NCBI RefSeq assembly: GCF_001043025.1
Contig: NZ_JYLD01000009.1
Location: forward strand, 186,001 to 250,000
Direction of reading: 5' to 3'
Source: Pseudomonas helleri
Lineage (GTDB): Bacteria; Pseudomonadota; Gammaproteobacteria; Pseudomonadales; Pseudomonadaceae
Length of the DNA: 64,000 bases
Below the pieces are notes generated by a model, which made no database searches, was not told where the DNA came from, and saw only the letters and a list, made by a program, of their open reading frames with translations. Both the position numbers and the translations under genes were made by a program. Below are positions 27,146 through 35,544 of this stretch, one piece after another (positions within the stretch are counted from its first letter, which is position 1; the number at the start of each line of letters is the position of its first letter).

Positions 27146-29284
27146 TTAGAAGTTGTAAGTCACGCCGGTAAAGGCGCCGAAACCATCACCGGGGTACAGC
27201 ACCGCCGTGTCTTTGCCCTGCACGTCATACGACGGTGCCACGGCAGTCACGTAGGCCTTGTTGGTGAGGTTTTTCAGGTCCAGGTACACCTGCCAGGTTT
27301 TGCCCGGATCGTCGAAGCCAAAGCGTGCGCCCCACAGGGTGTAGGACGGCGCGTAGAAGCTGTTGGCGTAGTCCACGGCCGTGCTGGAGGCGGTGCGCAC
27401 GTTGACCCCGGCATACAAACCGTTGGCAAACTGGTACTGCAATTCGCCCTGGTAGATGTGCTTGGGCAAGCCCGGCAGTTCGTTCTTTTTGAACAGCGGA
27501 TCGTTTTCGTAGTGGAAGTCGTTGAGGGTGTACGCCTGACGCCAGGTCAGGGTGTCGCCATTGGCGCCTTCCCACAGGCGAGTGCTCAAGCCGGCTTCAA
27601 TGCCTTGGTGAATGGTCGGTGTGGCGTTGGACGTAGACACCACGGCAGCCGTGGTGGCGGTGGCCGGAAGCACCTGCACGTTGAGCAGCTCGTTTTTCAC
27701 CCACGACTTATAGAACGCCAGGCTGCCGTCGAAGATGCCGTATTTGCCCTTGATGCCGAACTCCACGGTGTTGGCGGTTTGTGGCACCAGTGGCTTGGTG
27801 TAGTTGGTGGTGACGCCCGAGCCGGAAATCGACCAGGAGCTTGGCGGGTCGATGGTGCGGCTGACGTTACCGAACAGTTGCACGTCGGGGGCGATGTAAT
27901 AACGCAGGCCAATACGCGGGGCGAACCGCCACTCATCGTAGAGGTACTCACTCGGCAGGCCGCTGGTGTTGGGGCGGTCGCTGTACGAGACCTTGACGTT
28001 GCGCTTGATCTGGATCGCCGACACGCCGGTAGACAGGTATAGGTTGTCGGTCAGGCCCAGGTCGTTGCCGAGGCTGAACACGTGGTCAAACGAACCGTCG
28101 TACTTCACGTCTTTTTGCAGGATGCCGAGGTCTTTATTGCCTTTGTAGGTGCGCACGCCAGCATTGATGTGCTGGGTGCTGGTCCAGCCCGCCGTGCTGG
28201 TGCTGGACAGGCCGAACAGGTGATCGGTGCGGGTGTAATTAAGCGAATAGTTGATGTCGCGCCAATCCCAGTAGTTGGGGTTAACGGTACTTTTGCGGCT
28301 GAGAATCTGCGGGTAGTCGTGGTACACCAGCCCGGCTTCGAGCTTGGCGTCATCGTCAAAGGTGTAGGTGGTTTTGCTGCCGATCCAGGTGGAGCCGAGC
28401 TTGGTAGAATCGCCGCGCGTATCACGGGTGGCGATGTTGGTTTGTGACGGTTTTTTCTTCAACTGCGCCAGGGTCAGCTGGCCCGAGTTTTCGTGGTATT
28501 CCTCGCGATAACGCAGGTACACGCGGGTTTCCAGTTTGGGGCTGAAGCGGTAGCCGAAGTTGCTGACGATGCCTTTGGCCTTGGTGTAGGTGAAGTCCTG
28601 GAAGCCGTCGCGCTTGGAGTTGTCGACACTGACAAAGTAGTCGGCATCGCCCACCACACCGCCGGTGCTGAGGGTCTCTTTTTCCCAGCCGAAACTGCCG
28701 CCTTCGACCTTGATGCGCGTGCCCGGTGCCGTGCGGCCGGTGTTGGTGACAAAGTTGATGGCGCCGCCCAACGACAAGGCGCCGTATTCAAAGGCGTTGG
28801 CCCCGCGCAGCACTTCGGTGTAGTTCAGGCCCTGGGTGTCGAGCAACTCATAAGGCGTACCGCCCGCGCCGGTCAGCGCCAGGCCGTCAAAGAGGAACTT
28901 GGTGCCCTCCCGGAAATACCCCGGTGAGGTGTTAGCCCCGGAGCCACGAATCGAGATCTTGATCGCATCGTTGCCGCCCGCCGCCTGGGCATACACGCCC
29001 GGCTGATAGGCCAGAGTGTCTTCAAGGGTGGCCGAGCGGCCCTTTTCGACTTCCGCCTGAGTGACCAGGCTGGTGCCGCCGGCCACTTCGTCGAGTTTGG
29101 CTTTCGCCGCTTGCACCTCGGTTTGTTGGGCGGCTTGCACGGTGACCGTGCCCAGACGTCGCTCGCCGTTCGGGCTGGCGTCATCGGCCAGGGCAAACGG
29201 GGCAAGGGTTAATAAGGCGCTGCTGACAGCGAATAAGGAGGAATGCCGTTTAACAGCAGAAGTAGCCAAGTGCACGCGTTTCAA
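27146..29284 (-). CDS. TonB-dependent outer-membrane receptor
   Basis: 712 residues. A signal peptide ends near ALADDASPNG, then a TonB box-like stretch (GTVTVQAAQ), the plug domain with LRGANAFEYGALSLGGAINFVTNTG, and a 22-strand barrel ending in Phe (TGVTYNF). The start is a TTG (TTG AAA CGC GTG) with AGGTGGGG 8 bp before it; no ATG fits. It is the first gene ahead of the ABC operon (49 bp gap). It should import the same compound across the outer membrane that the ABC transporter takes through the inner membrane, probably an organosulfur compound rather than iron, because no siderophore genes adjoin it. Confidence 0.9.
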   Translation of the reverse strand: MKRVHLATSAVKRHSSLFAVSSALLTLAPFALADDASPNGERRLGTVTVQAAQQTEVQAAKAKLDEVAGGTSLVTQAEVEKGRSATLEDTLAYQPGVYAQAAGGNDAIKISIRGSGANTSPGYFREGTKFLFDGLALTGAGGTPYELLDTQGLNYTEVLRGANAFEYGALSLGGAINFVTNTGRTAPGTRIKVEGGSFGWEKETLSTGGVVGDADYFVSVDNSKRDGFQDFTYTKAKGIVSNFGYRFSPKLETRVYLRYREEYHENSGQLTLAQLKKKPSQTNIATRDTRGDSTKLGSTWIGSKTTYTFDDDAKLEAGLVYHDYPQILSRKSTVNPNYWDWRDINYSLNYTRTDHLFGLSSTSTAGWTSTQHINAGVRTYKGNKDLGILQKDVKYDGSFDHVFSLGNDLGLTDNLYLSTGVSAIQIKRNVKVSYSDRPNTSGLPSEYLYDEWRFAPRIGLRYYIAPDVQLFGNVSRTIDPPSSWSISGSGVTTNYTKPLVPQTANTVEFGIKGKYGIFDGSLAFYKSWVKNELLNVQVLPATATTAAVVSTSNATPTIHQGIEAGLSTRLWEGANGDTLTWRQAYTLNDFHYENDPLFKKNELPGLPKHIYQGELQYQFANGLYAGVNVRTASSTAVDYANSFYAPSYTLWGARFGFDDPGKTWQVYLDLKNLTNKAYVTAVAPSYDVQGKDTAVLYPGDGFGAFTGVTYNF

Positions 29285-29528
29285 ATTATTACCCCACCTG
29301 AATAGAAAATAGGCGAGTTTCTATTGGCATAGTCAATCTCACGATGACAACGCTATTGCAGCGAACGTGCCAACTGGCTAAGTGCCTTATTTGCGGGTGT
29401 TTCGGGTTTTAATGTTGTAAGTGCGACTGTTGCGTTACAGCGCTACTGCCGAACACGTGTTTGTTTCCCAACACTTGTAAAAAAGTGTTTATAAACTTTT
29501 GGCAGCACCTTAGATCAATAGTTGTTAA

Positions 29529-30629
29529 TTAAACAAGTCGAGGTAACAGCAACTTAGCCACGTAGTCGGCTTCTTCTTGCAAGGGCCAACCCGACAGGCT
29601 GATGACATTAAGTCCGGCTTCTTGTTGATAAATACCCAGTGTATTCACAATACTGTCGGGCGATCCGACAAGGTACGCCGACGATGAGCCAGTCCCGAAT
29701 ACATCCAGCGTCGACCACGCTGTAATCCCGGCGTACAGGTTGTTTTCCAGGCGCAATTCTTCGAGGGTCGGCAGTTGCCGCTGACGTAGCCGGGCAAGCC
29801 AACCGGCACGCTTGGCATCCGGGGCGACAAAGTTGGCAAAGTTGAACTTGCCGCCACTGCGCCGCACGATGGATTCGTTTATTTTGTCGCGCAGCACCTC
29901 AACGCCGGTGGCTTCGAACATCGCATAAAAGTGCGCCAGCGCCTCGCTGTCAGTCGGCCTTACAACCACGCTGACCAAGGCGCCCAGCCCGCTGAACTGG
30001 CGCTTTGCAGCCTGCGCCGCCTGCTGCGCCTTGTGAAACTTTTCGCTCACGACCTCAACTTCTCGCAGCATGGTCATGTACACGTTGACCAACTCGCCGG
30101 CGTGATCCACGCCCGCCGTTGAATCCCCTGTGCCCCACAGTTGCACGCCGTCTTTTTGCTGCGGGTGGATTTCCAGCGGGGTATTCGGGAAGTAGGTTTT
30201 GCTGCCCTGGGCATACGAAAAAGCAAACTTGCGCCAGTAATCAATGCCCAGGGTGTAGCGGTCGGCATGGGAGGTGGTAATGCCGTAGCCCTGCATGATG
30301 TTGTCGCGCCCATTGACCAGATTGACCAACAACCGGCCCTGGGTCAGTTGGTCAAACGTGAGCGCTTGTTGGGCCAATAACTTGGCCGGGACCATGCGCG
30401 AATAAAAAGAAATCAGGAACTTGATGCGCCGGGTGTAACTGGCCGCAAACGAGGCCGATATAAAGGGATCATTCGGCCAAGTTGCAACATGCGCCCCATA
30501 AAACCCGCCCTGCTCTATGGTTTGCGCCAGCGCTCGATAACGCTCGAAATCAATCGGATATAACCCGCCCGGGCACCACGGATAAGTACCGTCGGCAAAG
30601 CTCAAATACCATAAAACTTTCAGGGCCAC
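29529..30629 (-). CDS. LLM-class flavin-dependent monooxygenase, alkanesulfonate-monooxygenase-like
   Basis: 366 residues, luciferase-like TIM barrel of the SsuD/SfnG type. KVLWYLSFADGTYPWCPGG starts the first strand; FISASFAASYTRRIKFLISF and GRLLVNLVNGRDNIMQGYGI carry the FMNH2-binding and active-site loops; QLWGTGDSTAGVDHAGELVNV follows. Family members cleave C-S bonds of sulfonates or oxidise sulfones. It starts with GTG; GAGGAAG lies 8 bp before it. A paralogue at 33737-34846 is about equally long and shares KALWYLS/KVLWYLS, so the two may act on related steps. Confidence 0.85.
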   Translation of the reverse strand: MALKVLWYLSFADGTYPWCPGGLYPIDFERYRALAQTIEQGGFYGAHVATWPNDPFISASFAASYTRRIKFLISFYSRMVPAKLLAQQALTFDQLTQGRLLVNLVNGRDNIMQGYGITTSHADRYTLGIDYWRKFAFSYAQGSKTYFPNTPLEIHPQQKDGVQLWGTGDSTAGVDHAGELVNVYMTMLREVEVVSEKFHKAQQAAQAAKRQFSGLGALVSVVVRPTDSEALAHFYAMFEATGVEVLRDKINESIVRRSGGKFNFANFVAPDAKRAGWLARLRQRQLPTLEELRLENNLYAGITAWSTLDVFGTGSSSAYLVGSPDSIVNTLGIYQQEAGLNVISLSGWPLQEEADYVAKLLLPRLV

Positions 30630-30714
30630 GGGAGTCTTCCTCTGTTCAGATTGGGCGAAGACTAATGAGCCTGTTTCGTGGCTGTCAACGCAGTACGCGG
30701 CTTAAATTTAAAGT

Positions 30715-30726
30715 CATAAGCTTATG
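30715..30726. promoter_or_regulatory. CATAAGCTTATG palindrome
   Basis: A perfect 12-bp palindrome in the 260-bp AT-rich divergent region between the minus-strand monooxygenase gene (start 30629) and the plus-strand porin-like gene (start 30891). It could be an operator; no regulator gene adjoins. Confidence 0.4.
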
Positions 30727-30754
30727 TATTTACGGCATATGGACAGCTTTTTTA

Positions 30755-30774
30755 TATCACTATCGTTAGTGATA
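30755..30774. promoter_or_regulatory. TATCACTA-N4-TAGTGATA inverted repeat
   Basis: An 8-bp inverted repeat around TCGT, 29 bp from the palindrome at 30715. It stands where a dimeric repressor or activator could control both divergent arms of the putative organosulfur locus. Confidence 0.45.
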
Positions 30775-30890
30775 AATGTGATTTTGATTATAAGCACGGC
30801 CTGCGTACGCTGATCACCACAGGAAACAACCGTCGCCCTTGCGGATTTCCACATCCCCGTAAACATGACGACAGACGTTTCAATAAACCC

Positions 30891-31775
30891 ATGAAGAAGA
30901 CCACTTACGCCTTACCGTTAACGCTGTTCAGCCTGCTATCCATCACCCAACAGACCCAGGCGGCTGAAGCCGATCCGGGTGATTACATTGCCGCGCCACC
31001 GGGTACTGATCTGGGGCTGTTGTATTACCAACATTCGTCGGCCGACACTTACCGCGATGCGTCGGGTAATAAAGTCGACGGCAGTAATCGGTTCAGGTCT
31101 GACATTGGCATTTTGCGTTACGTGCATTTTATGGAGGTGTTCGGCTACACGATTGACCCGCAAGTGGTGTTGCCGTTCGGGCAGTTGCATGACGCCAAAA
31201 TCGGCGGCCAGTCCATTGATGGCAACAGCGGTATCGGTGACGTGCAACTGACCTCGACGGTGTGGTTGGTGAACAACCCGCAGGCGCGCCGCTGGTTTGG
31301 TATTTCGCCGTTTATCGTCGCGCCCACCGGCACTTACGATAAGCACGAAGCCTTCAACCTGGGTGAAAACCGCTGGAAGGGCATTGTGCAGGGCGGCTTT
31401 GTGCAGGGCTTCGGGCAATACTGGAGCTGGGACTTGATCGGCGACATCACCTGGTACGGTAAAAACACGGACGCCGGTGGCGGTGATCAGACGCTCAAGC
31501 AAGACCGCTCTTACCAGGTGATCAACTGGTTGAGTTATCACCCGACTGACACCTCCCATGTGTCGATCGGCTACTCCCACACCTGGGGCGGCGCGCAACA
31601 GCTGGACGGCGTGGACAACGGCACCCACACCCGGGTTGATCAGTGGCGCGCACTGTACGCCACCAACGTTACTGCCAAGGATCAGGTGCAAGTGACACTG
31701 GCCAAAGACCTGAACGTTCGCGGCGGGTTTGAACGCGACTATCAACTGAATTTGCGCTTGGCTCATGTGTTTTAA
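30891..31775 (+). CDS. outer-membrane channel-like protein, Phenol_MetA_deg family
   Basis: 294 residues. Signal peptide MKKTTYALPLTLFSLLSITQ ending at QTQAAEA, then an even beta-rich sequence with alternating aromatic residues and a C-terminal Phe (LNLRLAHVF) as in outer-membrane barrels. The pattern GIGDVQLTSTVWLVNNPQ and WSWDLIGDITWYGKN fits the family named for phenol meta-pathway transporters, which includes probable outer-membrane channels. It heads the plus-strand part of the locus. The ribosome site is weak. Function as a channel for the compound is inference. Confidence 0.75.
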   Translation: MKKTTYALPLTLFSLLSITQQTQAAEADPGDYIAAPPGTDLGLLYYQHSSADTYRDASGNKVDGSNRFRSDIGILRYVHFMEVFGYTIDPQVVLPFGQLHDAKIGGQSIDGNSGIGDVQLTSTVWLVNNPQARRWFGISPFIVAPTGTYDKHEAFNLGENRWKGIVQGGFVQGFGQYWSWDLIGDITWYGKNTDAGGGDQTLKQDRSYQVINWLSYHPTDTSHVSIGYSHTWGGAQQLDGVDNGTHTRVDQWRALYATNVTAKDQVQVTLAKDLNVRGGFERDYQLNLRLAHVF

Positions 31776-31788
31776 AACGAGAGAAAAC

Positions 31789-31891
31789 CTGTAGTCGCTG
31801 CCAAGCATTTGGCTGCGATGGGTTGCGCAGCGACCCCAAACGGCGGCCCTGCTGCCCGCATCGCAGCCTTCGTACCTCGTCAGCGACTACA
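31789..31891. repeat. REP-like repeat, type B (GTAGTCGCTG...CAGCGACTAC)
   Basis: CTGTAGTCGCTG at the left and CAGCGACTACA at the right make an inverted pair about 100 bp long, with the inner GGCTGCGATGGG and CCGCATCGCAGCC also inverted. This second family also occurs at 41144-41302 and 42066-42735. It separates the porin-like gene from thiM. Confidence 0.8.
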
Positions 31892-31929
31892 AAAAAATTG
31901 CGCTCAACTGTTTATCAACGAAGGTGTTT

Positions 31930-32787
31930 ATGAGCTATCACTCCCCTGCCCTTGCTGCCCCGACTATTGAGTCTGTGATCGCCACGCACGCGGCGCTGCG
32001 GGCCAATACGCCGCTGGTGCAGTGCCTGACCAATGTGGTGTCGGCCAACTTTATGGCCAATGTGCTGCTCAGCGCCGGTGCCGCGCCAGCGATGGTCGAC
32101 AACCCGGAAGAAGCCGCCGATTTTGCGCGCATCGCCGGGGCGGTGCTGATCAATCTCGGCACGCCGAACACGGCGCAGGTCGAAGGCATGCGCCTGGCCG
32201 TGGCCGCCGCCCATGACGCCGGGCGCCCTTGGGTGCTGGACCCGATTGGTGCAGGCGGGCTGGCCTGGCGTGGTTCGGTGGCCGCGCAGTTGCTGGCGTT
32301 CAAGCCAGCGGTGATTCGCGGCAATGCCTCGGAGATCATCGGGCTGGCCGGGCTGGGCAGCCATGCCCGTGGTTTTGACACCTCCAACGACCCGGCACAG
32401 GCGGTGCCCGCCGCCGTGCAGTTGCTGGAGCACACTGCCGCCGTGTCGGCCTCGGGCGCCATTGACCATGTAGTGGGCTGGGTCGCTGATGCACAAAACC
32501 CGCCGCGCCCGTGGCTCATCAAGATTGCCGGTGGCAGCGCCTGGTTGCCCAAAGTGACCGCGTCGGGTTGCTCGCTGGGTGCGCTGGTGGCGGCGTACAC
32601 CGCCGTGGCCAGCGATTACCTGACCGCGCTGGTGAGCGCCCATGTGCACTTTGCCCTGGCCGCCGAACTGGCTGAAGCCACCGCCAAAGGGCCCGGTTCG
32701 TTTGCCACGGCGTTTATCGACGGGCTGGATGCGGTGGATGCCGACCTGATCCGCGCCAAGGCCCGGTTTGAGGCCTCAGCGCTGTAA
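31930..32787 (+). CDS. thiM: hydroxyethylthiazole kinase ThiM
   Basis: 285 residues, ribokinase-like fold. Landmarks: PLVQCLTNVVSANFMANVLL at the N terminus (thiazole site), LDPIGAGGLAWR, RGNASEIIGL, and the ATP-site motif VTASGCSLGALVAAY with Cys214 in the usual GTGC-like position. It phosphorylates 4-methyl-5-(2-hydroxyethyl)thiazole, the salvage entry to thiamine. I see no thiamine riboswitch upstream. Its place among flavin monooxygenases and a rhodanese is unusual and may mean the locus handles a thiazole-type sulfur heterocycle. GAAGGTG precedes the ATG at 31930; the in-frame GTG at 31924 is less likely. Confidence 0.9.
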   Translation: MSYHSPALAAPTIESVIATHAALRANTPLVQCLTNVVSANFMANVLLSAGAAPAMVDNPEEAADFARIAGAVLINLGTPNTAQVEGMRLAVAAAHDAGRPWVLDPIGAGGLAWRGSVAAQLLAFKPAVIRGNASEIIGLAGLGSHARGFDTSNDPAQAVPAAVQLLEHTAAVSASGAIDHVVGWVADAQNPPRPWLIKIAGGSAWLPKVTASGCSLGALVAAYTAVASDYLTALVSAHVHFALAAELAEATAKGPGSFATAFIDGLDAVDADLIRAKARFEASAL

Positions 32788-32794
32788 ATACGAG

Positions 32795-32863
32795 CTGTAG
32801 GAGCGAGCTTGCCTCGCGATCTTTTAACGATCAAAAGATCGCGAGGCAAGCTCGCTCCTACAG
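32795..32863. repeat. REPIN, type A
   Basis: Full doublet CTGTAGGAGCGAGC...GCTCGCTCCTACAG with inner TTTTAACGATCAAAAG, between thiM and the rhodanese gene. Confidence 0.9.
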
Positions 32864-32889
32864 GGTTTTTGGCTTTTCAGGACAGGTAT

Positions 32890-33720
32890 ATGACCCGCCC
32901 GTTACTCAGCCTTGATGCGCTGTTGGCCCAACCCGATCACTGGACCGTGCTGGAAGCCAGTGCCACAGGGTTGCGCGAGCCTTTTGCCGCTGGCCACTTG
33001 CCGGGGGCGCGCTTGGCCGATCTGGCCAATCAGTTGTCGGACCCGTCGGCGCCGTTCCCTTATACACGGCCCGATGCCCAGGCCTTCATCACGGCGATGC
33101 GTGCGCTGGGGGTGAGCAACCAGCGCAAGGTGGTGATCTACGATCGCGAAAACGGCATCTGGGCCGCACGGGTCTGGTGGCTGCTGAAAAGCTTCGGCCA
33201 CAGCCAGGTCTTTGTACTGGAGGGCGGCTTGCGCGCCTGGCTCGCTCGCGGGCTGGCGCTGGACACCACGCCCGAAGCCAACAGCCCCGGCGACTTCACG
33301 GCGGTGGATACACCGGGGTATTTCGTCGATCGCGCGTATGTGCAGCAGGTACTGGCCGGGCAACACAACGCCCGTTTGCTCAACGTGCTGCGCCGCCCGG
33401 TGTTTCGCGGCGAAGAAAGCAAATACGCACGCCCGGGCCATATCCCGACCAGCCTCAACCTGCCGTATATCGAGCTGACCGACCCGCACACCTACACCTT
33501 TATCCCGCGCCCCGCCCTGCTGGCAGCGTTGCAGACGTTTATCGAAAGCCCGCAGGTTGAGTGGGTGCTGTATTGCGGCAGCGGCATCACGGCGGCGGGG
33601 TTTGCCCTGGCCCTGGCGCTGGTGGGCGTTGAACACGTGAGCGTCTACGACGGCTCGCTGTGCGAGTGGTCGGCTGACCCGGCATTGGCGATGGACCTCG
33701 AACCGATTTCGAACCCTTGA
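32890..33720 (+). CDS. two-domain sulfurtransferase (rhodanese/SseA-like)
   Basis: 276 residues, two rhodanese domains. The first (about 10-120) carries VVIYDRENGIWAARVWWLLK; the second (about 145-270) ends with the active-site loop YCGSGITAAG whose Cys229 takes the persulfide sulfur. Relatives are 3-mercaptopyruvate and thiosulfate sulfurtransferases. The start MTRPLLSLDAL follows AGGACAGG; a longer in-frame start reaches back into the REPIN and is rejected. Next to ThiM and a sulfonate-type monooxygenase it fits handling of reduced sulfur released from an organosulfur substrate. Confidence 0.87.
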   Translation: MTRPLLSLDALLAQPDHWTVLEASATGLREPFAAGHLPGARLADLANQLSDPSAPFPYTRPDAQAFITAMRALGVSNQRKVVIYDRENGIWAARVWWLLKSFGHSQVFVLEGGLRAWLARGLALDTTPEANSPGDFTAVDTPGYFVDRAYVQQVLAGQHNARLLNVLRRPVFRGEESKYARPGHIPTSLNLPYIELTDPHTYTFIPRPALLAALQTFIESPQVEWVLYCGSGITAAGFALALALVGVEHVSVYDGSLCEWSADPALAMDLEPISNP

Positions 33721-33736
33721 ATCAGGAACACGACTG

Positions 33737-34846
33737 ATGGCAATTAAAGCACTGTGGTACCTCAGCATGGCCGACGGTCATTACCCCTGGATGGAGGACG
33801 GCATCTACCCGGTGGATTTCGACCGCTACCGCCGACTGGCCGAGACCATCGACCAGGGCGGTTTTTATGGCGCGCTGGTAGCCACATGGCCCAACGACCC
33901 GCTGGTGTCCGCCACTTCGGTGGTGGGCTTTACCCAAAAAATGCGTTTTCTGGTGGCCGCCTACGCCGGCATGACCGCGCCCAAGTTGCTGGCCGAACAA
34001 GCCCTGACCTTTGAAAAACTCAGCGGCGGGCGTTTGCTGTTCAACCACATCAATGGCCGCGAAGAACGGGCCAAAACCTACAACCTCACCGCCGGTCACG
34101 ACGACCGCTATAAAAGCGCCGAACATTACTGGAAGGCATTTCAGGAACACTATCTGGCGGGTAATCCGTCGCTGTTCCCCAACACCCGTTTCAGCCTCGA
34201 ACCTGTGCAAGCGGGCGGCGTGCCGCTGTGGGGCACGGGTGAGTCCCAGGCCGGTGTTGAACACGCGGGCAAAGTGGTCGATGTGTACCTGCTGATGCTG
34301 CGTGAAATCTCGATCATCAAGGACCGCTTCGACGCCGCCCGCGCTTCCGCCCATAGCCAGGGCCGTGAGTTTGCCGACATGGGCGCGCTGGCCAGCGTGA
34401 CCGTGCGCAAGACCCGCTCCGAGGCTGAAAAGGCCTTTTATGCCCTGTTCGAAACCACCGGCGTCGACCTGCTGCGCAGCAAACTCGAAGAAGTGGTGGC
34501 CCGGCGCAGCAAGGGCGAACAAACCCTGGCCAGCTACCGCGCCCCGGATGCGCAGCGCCAGGAATGGGTGGATTACATCCTCAAGGGGCAACTGCCGCCG
34601 CTGGAGTCGCTGCGCCTGGAAAACAGCCTGTTTGCCGGGATGAGCGCCTGGTCGTCGCTGGACATCTTCGGCACCGGCTCATCGGCGGCGTACCTTGTGG
34701 GCGACGCAGACGCCATTGCGCAGAACGTCGAGGCGTATCACCAACAGGCCGGGCTGAGCGCGCTGATTCTGTCGGGCTGGCCGCTGATTGACGAAGCAAA
34801 ACACGTGGCCGAGTTGCTGATACCGAAGCTGAACGAGATCGGCTGA
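33737..34846 (+). CDS. LLM-class flavin-dependent monooxygenase, paralogue of 29529-30629
   Basis: 369 residues, luciferase-like fold. It opens MAIKALWYLSMADGHYPWMEDG and carries MRFLVAAYAGMTAPKLLAEQAL, GRLLFNHINGREERAKTYNL and PLWGTGESQAGVEHAGKVVD, matching the other monooxygenase motif for motif. It probably acts with reduced flavin supplied by a separate reductase (none is in the window) to oxidise or cleave a sulfur compound. GGAA lies 8 bp before the ATG; it follows the rhodanese gene by 16 bp and is probably co-transcribed with it. Confidence 0.85.
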   Translation: MAIKALWYLSMADGHYPWMEDGIYPVDFDRYRRLAETIDQGGFYGALVATWPNDPLVSATSVVGFTQKMRFLVAAYAGMTAPKLLAEQALTFEKLSGGRLLFNHINGREERAKTYNLTAGHDDRYKSAEHYWKAFQEHYLAGNPSLFPNTRFSLEPVQAGGVPLWGTGESQAGVEHAGKVVDVYLLMLREISIIKDRFDAARASAHSQGREFADMGALASVTVRKTRSEAEKAFYALFETTGVDLLRSKLEEVVARRSKGEQTLASYRAPDAQRQEWVDYILKGQLPPLESLRLENSLFAGMSAWSSLDIFGTGSSAAYLVGDADAIAQNVEAYHQQAGLSALILSGWPLIDEAKHVAELLIPKLNEIG

Positions 34847-34854
34847 ATCCCCCC

Positions 34855-34941
34855 TGTGGGAGCGGGCTTGCTCGCGATGCAGGCAATGCGGTTTTTCAGA
34901 TCAACCGTGGCGATGCCATCGCGAGCAAGCCCGCTCCCACA
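34855..34941. repeat. REPIN, type C (GTGGGAGCGGGCTTGCTCGCG)
   Basis: TGTGGGAGCGGGCTTGCTCG at the left and CGAGCAAGCCCGCTCCCACA at the right form a long hairpin after the monooxygenase gene. This is a different REP variant (GGGCTTGCTCGC) from type A; the second copy is at 45327-45425. Confidence 0.9.
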
Positions 34942-34999
34942 TCAAACCAGTCTTACAAAGATGTACAGCCGGCAATTGCTTTTTCACGCAAGCACAAAA

Positions 35000-35018
35000 G
35001 ATAATGAGATTAGTTACC
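35000..35018. promoter_or_regulatory. Fur box before the FecI-type sigma gene
   Basis: GATAATGAGATTAGTTACC matches the 19-bp Fur consensus at 14 positions, including all of the first eight. It ends about 20 bp before the sigma-factor start, so iron-loaded Fur would block transcription when iron is plentiful, as for fecI and fpvI. Confidence 0.7.
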
Positions 35019-35037
35019 ATTCATTTCAGGTGTGCAC

Positions 35038-35544
35038 GTGCTCAGCCCCGGCGATTCCCGATCTGTCCTGACCGACTTATACAGCGATCATCATCGCTGG
35101 TTGCGTGCGTGGCTCTATCGCCAGTTGAATTGCCCGCATGATGCCGCCGACCTGACCCAGGACACGTTCGTGCGCGCCCTCACCTCGCGCCAGCTCACGG
35201 CGTTGCAGGAGCCCCGGGCGTTTCTCACCACCATCGCACGCAACCTGCTCAACAACGTGTTTCGCCGACGCATGCTGGAGCGCGCCTATCACGAAGAGCT
35301 GGCGGGCCTTGAGCCCGAGTTCATGCCATCTGAAGAAGACATGGCGCTGGTGCGTGAAGCGCTGGAACTCATCGATCAGTTGCTCGATGGCCTGCCGAAC
35401 CGCGCCCGCCATTGTTTTTTGTTGCACCGCCTGGACGGGTTGACGCAGCCGCAGATCGCTCACGCCATGGGCATTTCCCTGGCCACGGTCGAGCGCGACC
35501 TGCGCCGGGCATTTTTGCACTGCCTGAACACCCCGCAAGCATGA
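35038..35544 (+). CDS. ECF sigma factor, FecI type (iron-responsive)
   Basis: 168 residues. Region 2 (SDHHRWLRAWLYRQLNCPHD AADLTQDTFVRAL) and region 4 with the helix-turn-helix GLTQPQIAHAMGISLATVERDLRRA are clear, joined by a short linker. The start is taken as the GTG at 35038, with CAGG 7 bp upstream; a GTG at 35032 is also possible. A Fur box lies just upstream. The stop overlaps the start of the FecR-like gene. With FecR and the receptor it forms a three-gene cell-surface signalling unit that switches on siderophore uptake. Confidence 0.92.
   Translation: MLSPGDSRSVLTDLYSDHHRWLRAWLYRQLNCPHDAADLTQDTFVRALTSRQLTALQEPRAFLTTIARNLLNNVFRRRMLERAYHEELAGLEPEFMPSEEDMALVREALELIDQLLDGLPNRARHCFLLHRLDGLTQPQIAHAMGISLATVERDLRRAFLHCLNTPQA

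Noticed and set aside
29470..29489. AACACTT-N6-AAGTGTT as a terminator of the minus-strand monooxygenase gene
   Set aside because: The stem is AT-rich and no T tract follows on the minus strand; it may be an operator for the TonB gene but support is thin.
31892..31929. Thiamine riboswitch before thiM
   Set aside because: The 5' region is a type B repeat and a short leader; no CTGAGA-type thiamine-box sequence is present.
32809..32889. N-terminal extension MPRDLL... of the rhodanese and similar frames at other REPINs
   Set aside because: The same peptide appears wherever a type A REPIN is read in this frame; a good ribosome site and ATG follow downstream.
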